Positions 48,701-57,981 of a stretch of DNA of 64,000 nucleotides are shown here, piece by piece. The DNA comes from Microglena sp. YARC (Eukaryota > Chlorophyta > Chlorophyceae > Chlamydomonadales > Chlamydomonadaceae). Positions within the stretch are counted from its first letter, which is position 1, and each line of letters begins with the position of its first letter. The position numbers and the translations under genes are program-made. The notes under the pieces were generated by a model. It was not told the origin of the DNA, did no database searches, and was given only the letters and a program-made list of their open reading frames with translations. The stretch lies in NCBI GenBank assembly GCA_022414725.1, contig CM039462.1, positions 4,918,125 through 4,982,124 of the forward strand, read 5' to 3'.

Positions 48701-48825
48701 TTCGTGCAAGATGACAATGAGGCCAACTAGCCTCCTTATTACAACGCTGACTATCCTCCTTATGTCAACTATCCCCCGTATGATCCTAATGCAGAGGGTA
48801 ATGGAGATTATGCCGACTATGAGTA
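43408..48825 (+). CDS. Cys-rich (CxxC) secreted protein with very long Pro-rich exon, copy C
   Basis: Same family and exon plan as copy A. Exons 43408-43632 (75 codons, donor GTATGT), 44920-45034 (115 nt, donor GTGAGT), 46262-46438 (177 nt, donor GTATGG), 46683 onward. Signal peptide [20 protein letters not shown]; the start matches copy A, though MVSM three codons upstream is possible. The Cys pairs are conserved (CKTC, CGDYC, CFSC, CSAC, CMHC, CSGC, CFDC). Exon 4 gives [13 protein letters not shown] units, then a C/T-only Pro/Ser/Leu stretch. Read straight through, it stops at 48251-48253 (about 695 residues). The family's Tyr-rich tail ([20 protein letters not shown], ending DYADYE, stop TAA at 48823-48825) follows an in-frame-looking TAG at 48728-48730. 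Either indels and nonsense changes have broken it or the low-complexity DNA is mis-assembled. Confidence 0.75.
43740..43870 (+). repeat. Dispersed repeat (CCAAATAGGCTAAA family) in intron 1 of copy C
   Basis: Diverged: GCACGATTTTGCGGGGTACTG, TTCATCAATGCTTG, GGCGAGTTCCCATAGCCTATT-like, ACATGGACTGTAAAA. Confidence 0.5.
44155..44235 (+). repeat. TTTCCTGGTGCCCTC..GACGGAGTCAAGG repeat, intron 1 of copy C
   Basis: Reads CCGTGACTCCGTCAAGCCGA then CCAGTAGGGCACCAGGAAAAA, followed by ATCATCAT. Another copy at 45270-45345 lies in intron 2. Confidence 0.6.
45095..45153 (+). pseudogene. Relic of a duplicated exon 2 in intron 2 of copy C
   Basis: TTATTGCGTGGAGAAATTCT, then CTACAGAAGAATTCCATCAC GGCGAGTAA, parallels the end of exon 2 (CTTGCGTGGAAAAAGTCTCT..CCTCACGGTGAGTAA). 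It reads [14 protein letters not shown] against CVEKVSTEVEYPHG-like. The donor is mutated to GCGAGT. Confidence 0.6.
45340..45770 (+). repeat. (TCATCA)n and TCATCAATTCATCAAC minisatellite
   Basis: About 430 bp of CAT-based microsatellite and CATGAACT/CATCAATT variants. It grows out of the ATCAT end of the TTTCCTGG repeat, in intron 2 of copy C. Confidence 0.9.
46100..46215 (+). repeat. Dispersed repeat (GAGTGGCAACGCCATTCGAA family), intron 2 of copy C
   Basis: GTAGGAGTGGCAACGCCATT, GAATCCTCGGTTTCGCTGGT, AGAGACCCACCTCATGGGGT, ending 46 bp before exon 3. Confidence 0.65.
47020..48660. repeat. ~1.6-kb polypyrimidine tract (CCCCTCCTCC)n in copy C exon 4
   Basis: Almost pure C/T on the plus strand, with mirror symmetry in many sub-blocks. 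From 48250 it is punctuated six times by a conserved (G)AAATTGGTGAACGTGCAAG TGATCCC segment. In the gene's direction this gives IGERASD peptides, but in three different frames. Confidence 0.85.
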
Positions 48826-48830
48826 ATACT

Positions 48831-49620
48831 AGTTCGACCAGCTACACTGCTTCTTTTGGGGGCTTTGCATGGCATCTTCTAGCCTGGCTTTGCAGGGCAT
48901 CTTCCAGCCTACTCCAGTAGGAGCCAGCCACCGGGTCAATCTCAAATCCTTCAGCTGCATTGGAATACCCACCATGCAATCTGTCAGGTACACTAACTAC
49001 CTAGAGTACCCACATCCTACTCTTTTGTAGGAGTGGCAACGCCATTTGAACTGAATCATCTGCCCATAAAGGCATTGGAGAGAGCACTTATAAACACTCT
49101 ATCTAAATCCATGTATCAGGGATTGTGGTGAATGTTCGTTTGGTCGAGGGTCGGCATCTCACCATAAGTGTGCCTACTCTTTTGTAGGAGTGGCAACACC
49201 ATTCGAACTGCATCCTTGACGTCGCTGGTTTATGTCAGGAGACCCACCTCCTGGGGTGAAAATTCTTTCACAACTAAAAAGAACAAAAAGTGGTAGCCTG
49301 AGGCTGAATAGGAACCACCCAAAGCGTCAGCCTCCTATTTCCAATACTAGCCACATCATATATATTGTGTAGGTTATGTGGTGCGACCACATGTCGTGGC
49401 GTCTGAGTGGGAGCAAAGAGTGGTTGTGGAAAATACAGAGGATCAATGGTGACCCATTTACAATGCACATAGTATCAAACAGTGTTTGTCGAAGAGACGG
49501 GTGGGGGTGGGTGGGTGTGGGGGGTGACACTTGTTCTCAAGCTGAAATTAAACAGTTGCGATGTTAAAGCACACTCTCACGTCTTTCAATTCATGGGACC
49601 CGTTTGGTGTCGGTTTGGTA
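48831..49620. other. 3' flank of copy C with dispersed repeats
   Basis: A weak GGGCTACGCGTAGC-type relic at about 48850-48990, GAGTGGCAACGCCATTCGAA repeats at 49015-49085 and 49165-49275. No gene is seen. Confidence 0.55.
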
Positions 49621-49626
49621 TATACG

Positions 49627-49801
49627 TAGGGGTCGGCTATGTCAATAATATTAGTGAATAAATAATATTATATAACATATGTCGGACGAGCCGTCTCACC
49701 AGAATTTCAAGTTTATTAAAAAAACTAATATCATTGCGACACTATAGTAATATTAGTTAATATTATTTTTACAAAACACTAATATAGTTTGCCGTTCCCT
49801 A
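49627..49801 (-). mobile_element. hAT-type MITE (TAGGGAACGGCAA family), perfect TSD
   Basis: 175 bp, TAGGGGTCGGC to GCCGTTCCCTA, flanks TATATACG at 49619-49626 and 49802-49809, identical. Confidence 0.9.
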
Positions 49802-49829
49802 TATATACGTTGGGGTCCTGGGAAAAAAA

Positions 49830-49880
49830 GTAACGCCTGGAGGGACCTGGTGTTAAGGGGACCCTCCTGTACGTCGCAGC
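49830..49880 (-). repeat. Short dispersed repeat (GTACG..CTTAACACCACGCCCC)
   Basis: Third copy, inverted (AACGCCTGGAGGGACCTGGT, GTTAAGGGGACCCTCCTGTA), 28 bp beyond the MITE. Confidence 0.55.
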
Positions 49881-49999
49881 TGGGGAAAGTCACCATGGCA
49901 AGGGGACCAGAATTTTTGTGGATAATGATGTACTTTCTTGCTTCCTTGGTTACGTGTTGCATTGCTTTATGATAATATCAAAATGTAATTATCGCTGTT

Positions 50000-50135
50000 G
50001 CACGGGCTCAGGGCCTCTGTCGGTAAAACAATTGTCTGGGGTTCAGTTCATCAGTGCTTGATTTGTATTTATAGACCATCCTGATATCATGGTTGGACAA
50101 GTCCCTTGGGGACTATTTGGCTTTTCTCTGGACTG
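50000..50135 (+). repeat. Dispersed ~150-bp repeat (CCAAATAGGCTAAA family)
   Basis: GCACGGGCTCAGGGCCTCTG, GGGGTTCAGTTCATCAGTGC, ATCATGGTTGGACAAGTCCC, CTGGACTGTAGG. The AT-rich 50.16-50.80 kb that follows shows no gene. Confidence 0.6.
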
Positions 50136-50809
50136 TAGGAAAATACTTATGCCTAATGAATTATATTTATATGAATGATTAAATATATAAATGAATGATT
50201 CAATATATATGCGAATATATCTATATATGTATATAAAATAATAATAATAATATAAATCATGTAAAATATATTATATATTATTTAATATACATCACTGTAC
50301 ATCATATGATTTATATGAAGTATAGTCAGTCTCCTGATACATGGACCTGCATGGGCCTGCCGTGGATGGTCTATTGGTTTATGGAAAACGTTCTGACAAT
50401 GTAATCTGATCTGCATCTTTGCTTTCTTGGTTTCATGATGACCCATTCCTTCGTACTGCTTCGTATTGCTCCGGTGCGCTTTGGTGTTTGCGGTCGCTGT
50501 CAACTGCCATGGTAGCAACCGCAATGGGGTGTGAGATTGAAGGAACCCTCCCGTTCGCATGCACCGTACATACTGGATAATTTTTACTATGTTGGGGTTT
50601 TTGGTTTCGCAGACCGCTACTGTGCCTGAGCTTGGACTACTGCGCCTTAGCACGGGAGTATAGGAGTTCTTCCCCTTGCCACAAAGATGTGTTTAGCCAA
50701 TACAGTAAATATGGTTCTTAGCTATATCAACACCAGGAATAAGGGGGAGTTTTCCCATATACTGTATTGCCAATTCTACATTAAGTGACTTACTTATTCT
50801 ACATATTAG

Positions 50810-51014
50810 TAGGGAACGGCAACTAATTTAAGTGTTTGGCAAACCATGGGCAAACTAATATTAACTAATTATATTACAGTGCCACAATAATATTCGTTTT
50901 TCAAATTAATTCGTAATTCTGGTGAGACGGCTCGTTCGACTAATATTATATAATAGTATATAATATTATTGATTCACTAATCTATATTAACATAGCGGCC
51001 CCAGGCCGACCCTA
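50810..51014 (+). mobile_element. hAT-type MITE (TAGGGAACGGCAA family), 8-bp TSD
   Basis: 205 bp, TAGGGAACGGCAAC to GGCCGACCCTA, flanks CATATTAG (50802-50809) and CATATAAG (51015-51022), 7/8. Confidence 0.85.
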
Positions 51015-51022
51015 CATATAAG

Positions 51023-52467
51023 TTTCCACTCACTGTGTCAGTGGGGGAGGGAGGGAGGGAAGGAGGGAGGACTCATGCACCGTGTGCCATGCATATAGGA
51101 TCTACCGGTATATTTATCTTTATCCATGCACGCGTACCTGCACATATCATGGGCCCCATCTTCTCCCATGTCTGCAGGACGACATGGTCTTGAAACCATA
51201 AGCTCCAGCCAAAGTGGCCGCCACGTTAATGAGTTGCTGATTCTGAGTTGTCTGCAGGTCACATGCGCGAGTCAGGGGCGGGCGCGGTTGATGATGATGA
51301 TGAGGAGGACGGGGATAGAGGACGTAGCAGATATGCACGGCGAAAATTCGCCCCACGCAGTGTAAAATAGTCGGGTGCCCTGGTAGAGCCCCTGCGGTGG
51401 TCGGTCCAAAGGTTAGTAGGTTGAAGTAGAGTCGTGCGAGCGGATGGAAGGGTGCGAGAGCGGTTCCTTTTTCCCCGGGTAAATGTATTTGTATTACCGA
51501 AGACGTCGAGCAGGCAAATTGCATCAGACGGCAATGCGGTACAGCGTTGGTACAGAATGTGGTGCCGTATTGGTTTCTCGGTTTCGGAAACATGATTTTT
51601 ACTGACCAACGACGAGGACGTCACCCTTCCTGGAGTTCGTGGCAGCAAGGCGAGCAAGGCCGTAAGAGCAAGATCGTGGAGCCGGGTAACGTGCCAGCAG
51701 GCCCGAATCAGATACGCACGAGCTCCGCATGTGCATGAGCTCGTGGTAGCGCGCATCCGCGCAGCGTGTGGCAGAGGCTTACCCGGGCTTACAGTAGTTC
51801 GTGGAGCACGACCGTGTCCACGGCCGTAGGCGTGGGCGTGGGAGCAACGAGCTCCCACGAACTCCGGAGAGTGGAAAAGTTACCTGGGAAGTTAGCCCCT
51901 CAAAGTTATTATTTATTAAAGCCACCCAGTTAAGTTACTCCTTTTCAAACGCACAGTTTAATAATTTAAGTTCAAACGCGAGAGCTGCCGGCCTCGAGCG
52001 TGACCAGAGCGTGACAGATCACCAGCCCCTCTGTCGAAAATCCTGCTGCTGAGTCACCAGTTCAATTTGTTCGCTCTCCCTTTCGTGCAACACAACTCGC
52101 ATTACCAGACCAATCATTCCTTTCCCATACATCCCATGCTCGCATCCGTTCTTCACCCTCTCCTTGATCGAACAAATCCACCCGCAGCTCGGTTCCTTCC
52201 AAGTTCCACCGCGCCACGCGCTCTTCCCCCTGGAAGCTGATCTGCTTGTACGAGCAACATAATTAATCCAATGGGAAACGATACTAATGTCAGGCGTTGC
52301 ATCATAGCGCCCTAGCCGAGCCATCTGCCCTCGGAACTGCAGGAATGGACGACAGAGAATACAAGGTGTATCCTGTCACTGCCGACTTTGTAATACCATT
52401 GGATAGCACACAGCAGCTGCAGTGTGATGATCAGAATCTCTCCCCACATGGTGAGGACCCACTTGTA
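51023..52467. other. Intergenic; no supported gene
   Basis: Unique sequence with short GATGATGATGAGG and GGGAGGGAGGG stretches. Open frames of up to about 200 codons on the minus strand (51259-51858) have no recognisable domain or signal. Confidence 0.5.
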
Positions 52468-52531
52468 TAGGGAACGGCAATATGATTTCATACTTGCCTT
52501 AGGTCACTATCATATGATTTACCGATCCCTA
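52468..52531 (+). mobile_element. 64-bp mini version of the TAGGGAACGGCAA MITE
   Basis: TAGGGAACGGCAATATGATT to ATTTACCGATCCCTA with an ATCATATGAT core like the 57982 copy. Flanks CACTTGTA (52460-52467) and CTCTTGTA (52532-52539), 7/8. It is little more than the two ends. Confidence 0.8.
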
Positions 52532-52794
52532 CTCTTGTATGATGCTGACTCGGAGAAGTGGGGTTCATAAGCATCGGACTTAGTTCGCATCTTGCTGCAT
52601 TCGTCATCTTCATTTCCAGAGCAAATGAGTCGAGTCTGTACGATGTCAACGGGATTGCATTCTCTCCTCAAGTAATCAAGTGTCGCTTATAACTTACATG
52701 GCTGCAGTATCCGCTGAGGTGAAAAACTCACAGCGTCTACAGAGCGTCCAGAAGGTTGGCCCATGAATGCCAAGGTCCCAAGGAAAGCAGTGTT

Positions 52795-53155
52795 TTTACA
52801 GCTTCCACACAGCTTTTTACAGCTAATGCAGCTTCCACCCAGCTCCATTAGCCAGCGACTGAGTCTAGCCCAAAGCTTTCAGCTGCATTTGAACCCCCTG
52901 GCATATGAGGGTGGTGGTGGGGCCTTGCATGCCATGGCTGTCTGGGTTGTGGTGTTCTTATTTTCGGCTACAAGCAGCAGCTTCTAGGCAGCTCCCTGAC
53001 ACATCCACTGGGCTCTGCGCCGATATTTCAACTGGTGTAGATTACTGATGACGGCAGCGTCCATGTGCAGTAGACTGGGTTAGGTTTGGCTGGATAGGGA
53101 GGCAGGGAAGCTGCCAAGAAGCTGTGGCTCGTAGCTGAAAAGAAGAACATCGAAG
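52795..53155. mobile_element. TIR elements and duplicated flank (52.8-53.15 kb)
   Basis: A right half of the GGGCTACGCGTAGC family (52800-52895), then the GTGGTGGGGCCTTGCATGCC flank, then a CGGCTACGAGCAGCAGCTTC element at about 52950-53152 (TATTTTCGGCTACAAGCAGC to GCTCGTAGCTGAAAAGAAG). The same order is repeated at 54340-54681. Confidence 0.65.
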
Positions 53156-53194
53156 GAAAGCCTATATCTGGACTCGGAAATTGAAGGGCGTGCA

Positions 53195-53285
53195 ATGCTT
53201 TTTCTTATTCGCCCTTCCTGCCACAGTTGGGCAAGTCCCTTTCGCCTATTGGGCCTACCCCTGGACTGTAACACACATGCAAATT
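53195..53285 (+). repeat. Dispersed ~150-bp repeat (CCAAATAGGCTAAA family), partial
   Basis: TTTTTCTTATTCGCCCTTCC, CACAGTTGGGCAAGTCCCTT, CTACCCCTGGACTGTAACAC. Sequence to 53.8 kb shows a diverged copy of the 54057 MITE interior (CGCTGTCCCTGGAGGAGGCC at about 53592). Confidence 0.55.
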
Positions 53286-53814
53286 CTGGATGGGACAATT
53301 TGGATGAACAAAGGCCAGTGCACATTTAAATCCTCGGGGTGCGGGACAGGAAGGCTTTTGTTGTTGTTGTTGTTGTTGTGCTTTCATTGCTTCCATTTAC
53401 ATGCATGCCATGCTGACAATCCTGTGGCCCTTTGCATGCCTGTGCAGAGATTTGTTTTTCCGCTACTTATCCTGATCGCTCCCTGAGACCCGTTTTGGCT
53501 GAAATGTTCTCTTCCTGAGACCCCCAAACCCCCCAACTCCCGGGGGGGCCGCTGCCCTCCGAGCACCCTGGGGCGGCCCTTCTAAAGCTACCAGGACGCT
53601 GTCCCTGGAGGAGGCCTACCAGGCAACCCACTTTCTGAACTGAAAACAAACTCTGTGCCTGTCATCAGCTTGTTATACATCCATAATAATTAGCCAGCCA
53701 TGACAAAATGCTGGTCACAATTCAAGAAGGGGTAAACCTGGTGGTCATAGAGCCACTTGCGTGGTAGGCATATATGATATATTTGATGCATGCCTGTTGA
53801 GAACATTTATGTAC

Positions 53815-53985
53815 AGAAAGATAGATATAGATATGGATAAAGATACAGATATAGACATAGATATAGATATAGATATGGATATAGATATAGATATAGATAT
53901 AGATTTGGATATAGATATAGATACCAGGATGTATATATATAGATATATAGATACCAGTATAGATATAGATAAAGATACAGATAGG
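53815..53985. repeat. (GATATA)n microsatellite
   Basis: About 170 bp of GATATAGATATA with variants. Confidence 0.9.
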
Positions 53986-54056
53986 TAGTCCAGCTCATAT
54001 ATTATTAGTTGTACTGTATGAGGGTGGTGGGGGGGCCCTGCATGCCATGGCTGTCT

Positions 54057-54295
54057 CAGGGCTTTTTTTACCGCTTTATATAGCGATCGCCTGTTTTGAC
54101 CCCGTTTTGGCAAAAATATCGTTATAAAAAAGTAACCCCCCCACTCCCCACCCCACCCCCTACATGGCCCTGAAAAGCTATAAAAGGCTACAAAATCTGT
54201 AAGAAGCTATAAAAAGCACTAAAACGCTGTCCCTGGAGGAGGCCTAAAACCATTAAGCTAGAAAAACCATTTTCAGATTTGAAAAAAAAAGCCCT
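54057..54295. mobile_element. hAT-type MITE (CAGGGCTTTTTTT), empty sites visible
   Basis: About 239 bp, CAGGGCTTTTTTTACCGC to AAAAAAAAAGCCCT(G). Flanked on both sides by GGCTGTCT (54049-54056, 54296-54303). The uninterrupted target CATGGCTGTCTGGGTTG exists at about 52934 and 54460, in sequences paralogous to the flanks. Confidence 0.8.
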
Positions 54296-54475
54296 GGCTG
54301 TCTGGGTTGCGGTGGGACACTCTCATGCAATGTTCCTTTTTCGGGCTGCGCGTAGCAGCTTCCACCCAGTTCCATTAGCCAGCCACTGAGTCGAGCCCAA
54401 AGCTTTCAGCTGCATTTGAATGCCTGGCGTATGAGGGTGGTGGTGGGGCCTTGCATGCCATGGCTGTCTGGGTTG

Positions 54476-54681
54476 CTGTGTTTTTATTGTCGGCTACAAG
54501 CAGCAGCTTCTAGGCAGCTCCCTGACTCATCCACTGGGCTCTGCGCCGATAGTTCAACTGGTGTAAATAACTGATGACGGCAGCGTCCATGTGCAGTAGA
54601 CTGCGTTAGGTTTGCCTGGATAGGGAGGCAGGGGAGCTGCCAAGAAGCTGTTGCTCGTAGCTAAAGAGAAGAACACCGTGT
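54476..54681. mobile_element. TIR element, CGGCTACGAGCAGCAGCTTC family, perfect TSD
   Basis: About 206 bp from CTGTGTTTTTATTGTCGGCT to AGAGAAGAACACCGTGT, flanked by CTGGGTTG at 54468-54475 and 54682-54689. Confidence 0.75.
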
Positions 54682-54925
54682 CTGGGTTGCGGTGGGGCAC
54701 TCTCATGCACTGTTCCTTTTTGGCGGATCCTGTTCTTCAAGGCGGTGGGAGTCCCCAGGGTTACCCATTTGTCCGTCTGTGTGTATGACTGACCATCTGA
54801 CCGAGACGAAGCCTGACATGTCAGCCAATGGTCTCGGAACTAACTCGCTTCCGTTGCCACCTGTCGCTCCGTCGCGAACACTCTCCGCCAATTTGTAACG
54901 TTGCTTGCGAGGCTGCATAGAACTT

Positions 54926-55124
54926 GTTCGGGCTACGCATAGCAGCTCTCACCCAGCTCCATTAGCCAAAGACTGAGTCGAGCCCAAAACTTTCAGCTGC
55001 ATTTGAATGCCTGGCATATGAGCTTTCAGACAAACTAGCTAGCTTCAGGTTTGGCTCAAGGACAGGGAAAGGGAGCTGTCTAGAAGATGCTATGCAAGTA
55101 TGCGTAGCGAAAGAAAAAAAACAG
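54926..55124. mobile_element. TIR element, GGGCTACGCGTAGC family
   Basis: CGGGCTACGCATAGCAGCTC to ATGCAAGTATGCGTAGCGAA, interior GCCAAAGACTGAGTCGAGCC and AACTAGCTAGCTTCAGGTTT. About 200 bp. Confidence 0.65.
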
Positions 55125-55147
55125 CAATCTCATGGATGTGTGGATTG

Positions 55148-55279
55148 CAGGGTCCTAAATGACGCGCACTATTGCGGGCGCAGCGCGCAGATTTCCGTTT
55201 TAAGTTGAGTCAAATGCGCAACCCAAAGGAGGCGGTTGCATCAAAAGCGCAACGCAAAAAGACAAAACCTAGTACCCTG
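55148..55279. mobile_element. MITE, CAGGGTACTA family (132 bp)
   Basis: CAGGGTCCTAAATGACGCGC to CCTAGTACCCTG; GCGC-rich. Flanks GTGGATTG and ATGGGCTG agree at 5/8, the differences including two transitions. Confidence 0.65.
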
Positions 55280-55378
55280 ATGGGCTGTGGTGCAGCTCTG
55301 ACCTGCCTTGGCTGCGGTAGTGATAGTAGGGAACTCCTATGGCTGTGTGTGTTGGAGTGGGGGTAGTGTGCTCCCAAG

Positions 55379-55576
55379 CAGGGTATTCCATTGACCAAAT
55401 TGGCCAGCGCTTTAGCGCACTTGAAAACAAAAAAAAACTGCGCTTTTGTAGTGCAAAAAAGCGCAAAAATGGCATGCTGCGTCCACAGGGGGTTGCAAAA
55501 AACTGCGCGAAACGCGTAGTGGGGCTCAAAAAGGTAGCGCGCCAGCGCACAAAAGCTCGCGCCTGGAAGTACACTG
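55379..55576. mobile_element. hAT-type MITE (CAGGGTACTA family), 8-bp TSD
   Basis: 198 bp, CAGGGTATTCCATTGACC to GGAAGTACACTG, interior GGCCAGCGCTTTAGCGCACTT as in the 40081 copy. Flanks CTCCCAAG (55371-55378) and CTCCCTAG (55577-55584), 7/8. Confidence 0.8.
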
Positions 55577-55584
55577 CTCCCTAG

Positions 55585-56110
55585 ACCATGTGTGTAGTCG
55601 TGGTAGAGCTCTTCTTGCCGTGGCTGTGTGGGTTGTGGTGGTAGAAAACTCTTACGGTTGTGTGGGTGACGATAGGGCAGTCTCACGGCAGATTGACTGG
55701 TTTATGGGTCCTGCCGTGGCGGTGTGGTGGTAGGACACTCTTGTTGTTGTGTGGGTGACGATTGGGCAGGTTTATGGGTCCTGTCATGGCTGTTTGGGTG
55801 GTGTTAGGGCACTCCCAAGGCTATGTGGGTAGTGGTGGTAGAGCTCTTCTTGCCGTGGCTATTTTAGTTTAGGTGGTAGGACACTCTTATGGTTGTGTGG
55901 GTGACGATAGGGCACTCCAATGGCTATGTAGTGGTAGGTGGTGGCCGGGCACTCTCGTGGCTGTGCTTGGACGGTAAAGCGAATTCTTGGCTTTGTAGGG
56001 ATGGTGGAGCACTGCCATGGCTGTGTAGGTGGTGTTAGGATAGTGTGTACCCAAGGCTGTGTAGGGATGGTGGGTCACTGCCATGGCTGTGCAGGTGGTG
56101 TTAGGATAGA
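55585..56110 (+). repeat. Diverged ~60-90-bp tandem repeats (GGCTGTGTGGGT)
   Basis: Repeated GCTGTGTGGGTGGTGTTAGG and TAGGGCACTC phrases. No coding is recognised. Confidence 0.65.
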
Positions 56111-56292
56111 TTTTCTGTCTAGCTACGCTTCTAGGCAGCTCCCTGAGCCAGCTACTAGGCTGAGCCCCACGATTTTGACAGCTTGACAGATCTGTCAGCT
56201 TCCAGACACACTAGGTTGCATTAGCGTCGGCTGAATAGCTGGTCAGGGGAACTGCCTAGAAGCTGCTGCTTTTAGCTGAAAAGAAAAAACTG
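56111..56292. mobile_element. TIR element, CGGCTACGAGCAGCAGCTTC family
   Basis: TTTTCTGTCTAGCTACGCTT to AAGCTGCTGCTTTTAGCTGA then AAAGAAAAAACTG; the left arm is shortened. Confidence 0.6.
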
Positions 56293-56339
56293 TATCGTAG
56301 GGCACACTCATGGCTGCGTAGCAGCGTTGGGGCACTTCC

Positions 56340-57058
56340 TCAGGCCTCCCGTCGGTAAAACGATTGTTTGGGGTTCAGTTCATTTGCTTTTTCTTTTGAA
56401 GCCTTTCCTATCACGGTTGGGCAAGTATTTGGCCTTCCCCTGGACTGTAACATTCACCATCCCCTGTAACCCACCATCACCACCACCACCACCACCCACA
56501 CCCCACACACTCACCACACACACTCAGTAAGTGGCTGTGATTGTGGGTGTTTCAAAACCATGTGGGTGGGTGCGGTTTTGTTTATCAGTGGACGGACAGG
56601 GAGATGGGGTGGAGGGTCCAAAATTTCTCTTCCATTCCTCCTTTTTATGTTTTGGCTTAGTAAAAAAAGCGTGCCCTTCCCCCTGGAGGCACTGCCACTT
56701 GATTAATGGAAACATAAATTGCATTCATATTGCATTCATATTGCATTCAATGCAGAGTAGGAAAGGCTCCGCCACGTCCCATATAATCCTTCCAGTCTAG
56801 TACTAGTGTAGGGAGACGGAGAGTAGGGTGCTGCGCTGCTAATTTCATTGGCATCACATAATGCAGCAATAATGAGATGAGAAGACAGTTCCATGAATCC
56901 AATATCTACAAAAAAACGTAAAAACGTGTAAGACGGAGGTGTCTATAAAGCAGCAATAATATCAACTATAATATGTCTGGCAAGTTCAGCATTTCTGGTT
57001 GAGCGAGACCCACCGCCTGGTGTAAAATTCCTTTTTTTTAATTCCTTTCATTCCTTTA
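56340..57058. other. Dispersed repeats and unique sequence, no gene
   Basis: A CCAAATAGGCTAAA-family repeat at 56340-56455, a (CACCAC)n stretch to 56525, unique AT-rich sequence, and a piece of the GAGTGGCAACG repeat at about 57000-57040. Confidence 0.55.
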
Positions 57059-57059
57059 A

Positions 57060-57770
57060 AAATAAAGCGCAGCACATGTTGCTTGTTGTTTGTAAAAGTG
57101 ACGAGGAGGTTGGGGTGCAGGCACGTGGTACAGTGTACATACGTTGCATTACATTGCATTAAATTACATATTATTGTGTACTATATAGTACATTGATTAC
57201 AATAAAATCATCAGGCCATTGCTGATCTAAGACATGCCCGCTCCACAACAATCTGGTAACCAATCTTCACATACGAAGCAAAGGGTACAAGCAAGAAAAG
57301 AAGAAATCAAATAAGCAGGCAACAGTGACAACGCTTATTCCAACAATCAAAAGATCATGTACGTTGCATTCCATGTACAGTATCATGAGACAGACTACAT
57401 TAGATACACATGTTCGGTTAGACATGTATGTATGTACGAATGTGTATGTATGTTGGTACAGCTAATAGGCTAAAGGGACTTGCTCAACCCTGTTATCAGG
57501 GGGGGGTGGGGGTATGTGTGTACGTATGTGTATGTATGTTGGTACAGCCCAGGGCGTAGCCAAATAGGCTAGAGGAATTTGCCCAACCATGATATCAGGG
57601 GGGGGGGCTAAATAGACCAAGCTGGTGAACTGAACCCCAGACAATCGTTTTACCGACGATGGCCCTGAGCTCGTGCAACAGTAATAATGTATTGATGTGA
57701 TCCTCATCAAGAATATACACAAGATACGTACCGAACACAGTAACAGAAATCGACTTCGGGATCCATGTCT
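57060..57770 (-). repeat. 3'-flank block of gene D, paralogous to 15530-16125 and 22780-23360
   Basis: AGCGCAGCACATGTTGCTTG, TAAGACATGCCCGCTCCACA, ACGAAGCAAAGGGTACAAGC, then two copies (57455-57545, 57535-57690) of the GTACAGCC..CCAAATAGGCTA repeat. Confidence 0.7.
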
Positions 57771-57772
57771 TC

Positions 57773-57950
57773 GGCAGCAGCTTCTAGGCAGCTGCGCTGA
57801 CTTAATATTCAGCCAAACCTTATGCAACCTAGTCCTCCTTGAAGCTGATACAATCAGCTGTCCAGGACTGCTGACATACATATTTCGGTGTAGCACAGTC
57901 GCTAGCTCAGGGAGCTGCCTAGAAGCTGCTCAGAAAGCCGATAAGAAAGG
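57773..57950. mobile_element. TIR element, CAGCAGCTTCTAGGCAGC family (ancestral insertion)
   Basis: Same position relative to the gene as copies at 16129 and 23372; arms GGCAGCAGCTTCTAGGCAGC and GCTGCCTAGAAGCTGCTCAG. Confidence 0.65.
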
Positions 57951-57981
57951 CCTCGAGCGAACCCTGTCAAACTTCTACTAG

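Noticed and set aside
47287..48726. Gly/Glu/Arg-rich 479-codon minus-strand frame
   Set aside because: Antisense shadow of the polypyrimidine exon of copy C.
51259..51858. 199-codon minus-strand open frame
   Set aside because: Arg/Thr/Ser-rich random texture, no domain, signal or splice support.
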